From contig JBOGIG010000105.1 of NCBI GenBank assembly GCA_050742455.1, positions 1 to 6,917 on the forward strand: 6,917 nt of DNA, read 5' to 3'. The notes beneath the pieces are model-generated. The model saw nothing but the letters and a program-made list of their open reading frames with translations. It made no database searches and was not told where the DNA came from. Positions 5,939 through 6,917 of this stretch are shown in pieces. Position 1 is the stretch's first letter. The number at the start of each line of letters is the position of its first letter. The DNA is from JBOGIG01 sp050742455 (lineage in GTDB: Bacteria > Actinomycetota > Acidimicrobiia > Acidimicrobiales > JBOGIG01). Made by a program: the position numbers and the translations under genes.

Positions 5939-6427
5939 ATGGCCAAATCGAGCAGCAAAAAGGTGCCCGGGCCGCGGAAGGTCGCTCAGAACCGCCGGGC
6001 ACGTCATGACTACGACATCCTGGAGACCTTCGAATGCGGAATGGTGCTGGTCGGCAGTGAGGTCAAGTCCATACGAGATGGCAAGGTCCAGATCCGCGAC
6101 TCCTACGCCCGGGTCGACGACGGTGAGGTCTGGCTCCACGGCATGCACGTGTCCCCCTACGTGTTCGCCACCGGCTTTGGAAGCCACGACCCCGACCGGG
6201 CCCGCAAGCTCCTTCTCCACCGCCGCCAGATCGACGAAATAGCAGGCAAGTTGGCTCAGCAGTCCCTGACCCTGGTCCCGCTATCGATCTATTTTGAGGG
6301 GGGACGGGCCAAGCTCGACCTGGCCCTGGCCCGGGGGCGCAAGACCTACGACAAACGCCACGCCATCGCTGCCCGAGACGCCGGTCGAGATGCCGCCCGG
6401 GAGATGGCCGCCGCCCGACGCCGCTAG
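5939..6427 (+). CDS. smpB: SsrA-binding protein SmpB
   Basis: SmpB binds the tRNA-like domain of tmRNA and delivers it to stalled ribosomes, mimicking the missing codon-anticodon stem in the decoding centre. Family blocks are QNRRARHDYDI (17-27), LVGSEVKSIRDG (37-48), LLLHRRQI (91-98), VPLSIYF (113-119) and the tail region GRKTYDKR (133-140), followed by a basic C-terminal helix. The 162-residue length is normal. ATG 5939 gives the typical MAKSS N-terminus with AGGA 11 bases upstream; ATG 5927, four codons earlier, is an alternative. The reading frame stays open far upstream, but that part is antisense to mec. ssrA begins 23 bases after the stop, so the protein and its RNA partner are adjacent. 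Confidence 0.96.
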   Translation: MAKSSSKKVPGPRKVAQNRRARHDYDILETFECGMVLVGSEVKSIRDGKVQIRDSYARVDDGEVWLHGMHVSPYVFATGFGSHDPDRARKLLLHRRQIDEIAGKLAQQSLTLVPLSIYFEGGRAKLDLALARGRKTYDKRHAIAARDAGRDAAREMAAARRR

Positions 6428-6430
6428 AAT
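6425..6430 (+). promoter_or_regulatory. Candidate -10 box of ssrA overlapping the smpB stop
   Basis: TAGAAT differs from TATAAT at one base, and its first three bases are the smpB stop codon. It would start transcription about 14 bases before the mature tmRNA 5' end, leaving a short leader for RNase P to remove. No clear -35 box is seen, and cotranscription with smpB is an alternative. Confidence 0.35.
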
Positions 6431-6450
6431 GGCGAACTACAAACCCACAA

Positions 6451-6799
6451 GGGGGTGACTGGCTTCGACTTTGGTCGTTGATGCAGGTGAAGCGAGCCGT
6501 GGTCTCCGGAGCCACGTTAAAGAGCCGGAAAAACAAACAAATGCCGAGCCTCAGCTCGCACTCGCTGCTTAGTAAGTAGCGACGTCTGACCGGTCCAAGC
6601 CCTGCGGGCCGGAGCCGGACGCCATCTAGTAGGGCTTACCGAAGCGGCAGTGCCGACGGGCCGTTAGGGAAATCTTTCGTCGACTGGGTCTCTGCCATGA
6701 TGCCGGTGGCAAGGCGGGGACCGAGACCTCTTACCGGATGCGCTCGGAGAAGCCCTGTTGAGATACCGAAGGACGCGGGTTCGATTCCCGCCACCTCCA
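6451..6799 (+). ncRNA. ssrA: Transfer-messenger RNA (tmRNA, SsrA)
   Basis: This one-piece tmRNA rescues stalled ribosomes by acting first as alanyl-tRNA and then as a template for a degradation tag. The 5' end GGGGGTG (6451-6457) pairs with CACCTCC (6792-6798), with one G-U pair. It is followed by the conserved TGGCTTCGAC D-arm region (6460-6469). The T arm is GCGGG-TTCGATT-CCCGC (6775-6791), with discriminator A at 6799. An A-rich stretch after GTTAAA leads into a frame ending Leu-Ala-Leu-Ala-Ala with tandem stops TAG-TAA (6570-6575). Pseudoknot regions fill the remainder. The length of about 349 bases is typical. The bases after the discriminator are CCCA rather than CCA, so the CCA end would be completed enzymatically. 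Confidence 0.97.
6543..6572 (+). other. tmRNA tag-peptide reading frame
   Basis: From GCC 6543 the frame reads AEPQLALAA and stops at TAG 6570-6572, with an immediate second stop TAA. The hydrophobic end LALAA is the usual protease-recognition signal. The exact resume codon is uncertain. GCC (Ala) is favoured because most tags begin with alanine, but AAT 6540 or ACA 6537 would suit spacing from the GTTAAA element and add one or two residues. Confidence 0.75.
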
Positions 6800-6811
6800 C
6801 CCACCCAGAGA

Positions 6812-6893
6812 GGTCATCACGTTTCAACCGCCACCATCTTCACGTTTCGGTGTGACGCTCGGCATGAGGGAGTGGCGGTTGGCGTGAATGACC
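6812..6893 (+). terminator. Long imperfect inverted repeat after ssrA, possible terminator
   Basis: The left arm (6812-6834) and right arm (6872-6893) form about 20 base pairs in three blocks: GGTCAT/ATGACC, CACG/CGTG and CAACCGCCAC/GTGGCGGTTG. They are separated by a small internal loop and a single bulged A. The apical loop is 37 bases and contains TCACGTTTC (6840-6848), also present in the left arm (6817-6825). It lies 12 bases after the tmRNA and has no T tract. A factor-independent terminator is the simplest reading, but the size suggests other roles are possible. Confidence 0.5.
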
Positions 6894-6917
6894 GGCAATC
6901 GGCTTGTCCTAAGTGCT

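Noticed and set aside
6524..6589. An alternative tmRNA frame starting Ala-Gly-Lys-Thr-Asn, the same as the start of the Bacillus subtilis tag.
   Set aside because: It runs on for 21 codons to end in Ser-Ser-Asp-Val and lacks the hydrophobic Ala-Ala tail, whereas the other frame ends LALAA with tandem stops.
6636..6827. A minus-strand frame containing VAGIEPASF across the tmRNA 3' end.
   Set aside because: This is the classic false protein produced by reading the T arm of tRNA-like genes on the wrong strand.
1..6917. CRISPR array, insertion sequence, prophage or a new defence system.
   Set aside because: No spaced direct repeats, transposase, integrase or unfamiliar protein cluster was found; every protein gene belongs to a recognised family.

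Overview
The window is a GC-rich stretch of bacterial chromosome. It has an actinobacterial look: a mec-cysO-cysM cluster, followed on the same strand by murI, rph and rdgB. This order resembles the Mycobacterium tuberculosis Rv1334-Rv1341 region. High GC, GTG starts and several genes without a Shine-Dalgarno sequence fit an actinobacterium. A lineage outside the mycobacteria, for example Acidimicrobiia, is possible, but that is only a guess from gene content.

Layout, left to right. A tRNA-Leu(UAG) lies on the + strand and is followed by a GC hairpin. A + strand PLP enzyme of the D-threonine aldolase / D-serine dehydratase type comes next (GTG at 267, ends 1274). It converges on a long minus-strand block. 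In transcription order, that block reads mec (JAMM peptidase), cysO (ubiquitin-like sulfur carrier), cysM (cysteine synthase), a DoxX-family membrane protein, murI (glutamate racemase), rph (RNase PH) and rdgB (XTP/dITP pyrophosphatase). Divergent from mec, on the + strand, are smpB and the tmRNA gene ssrA. The window closes with a large imperfect inverted repeat downstream of ssrA.

How the genes work together. Mec, CysO and CysM form the protein-thiocarboxylate route to cysteine: CysM adds the CysO thiocarboxylate to activated serine, and Mec releases cysteine from the CysO-Cys adduct. The enzyme that loads sulfur onto CysO is not in the window. MurI supplies D-glutamate for peptidoglycan, RNase PH trims RNA 3' ends, and RdgB cleans non-canonical purine nucleotides from the pool. 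SmpB and tmRNA are obligate partners in rescuing stalled ribosomes, and here they are adjacent. Every protein gene is recognisable core metabolism or housekeeping, and I see no mobile element, CRISPR array or defence system.

The most interesting details are small. The CysO diglycine is followed by two extra residues (Leu-Gly), with a JAMM peptidase encoded just upstream. In-frame tandem duplications span the stop codons of both rph and rdgB. Leaderless-style -10 boxes lie just upstream of several starts. A long inverted repeat lies immediately after ssrA.
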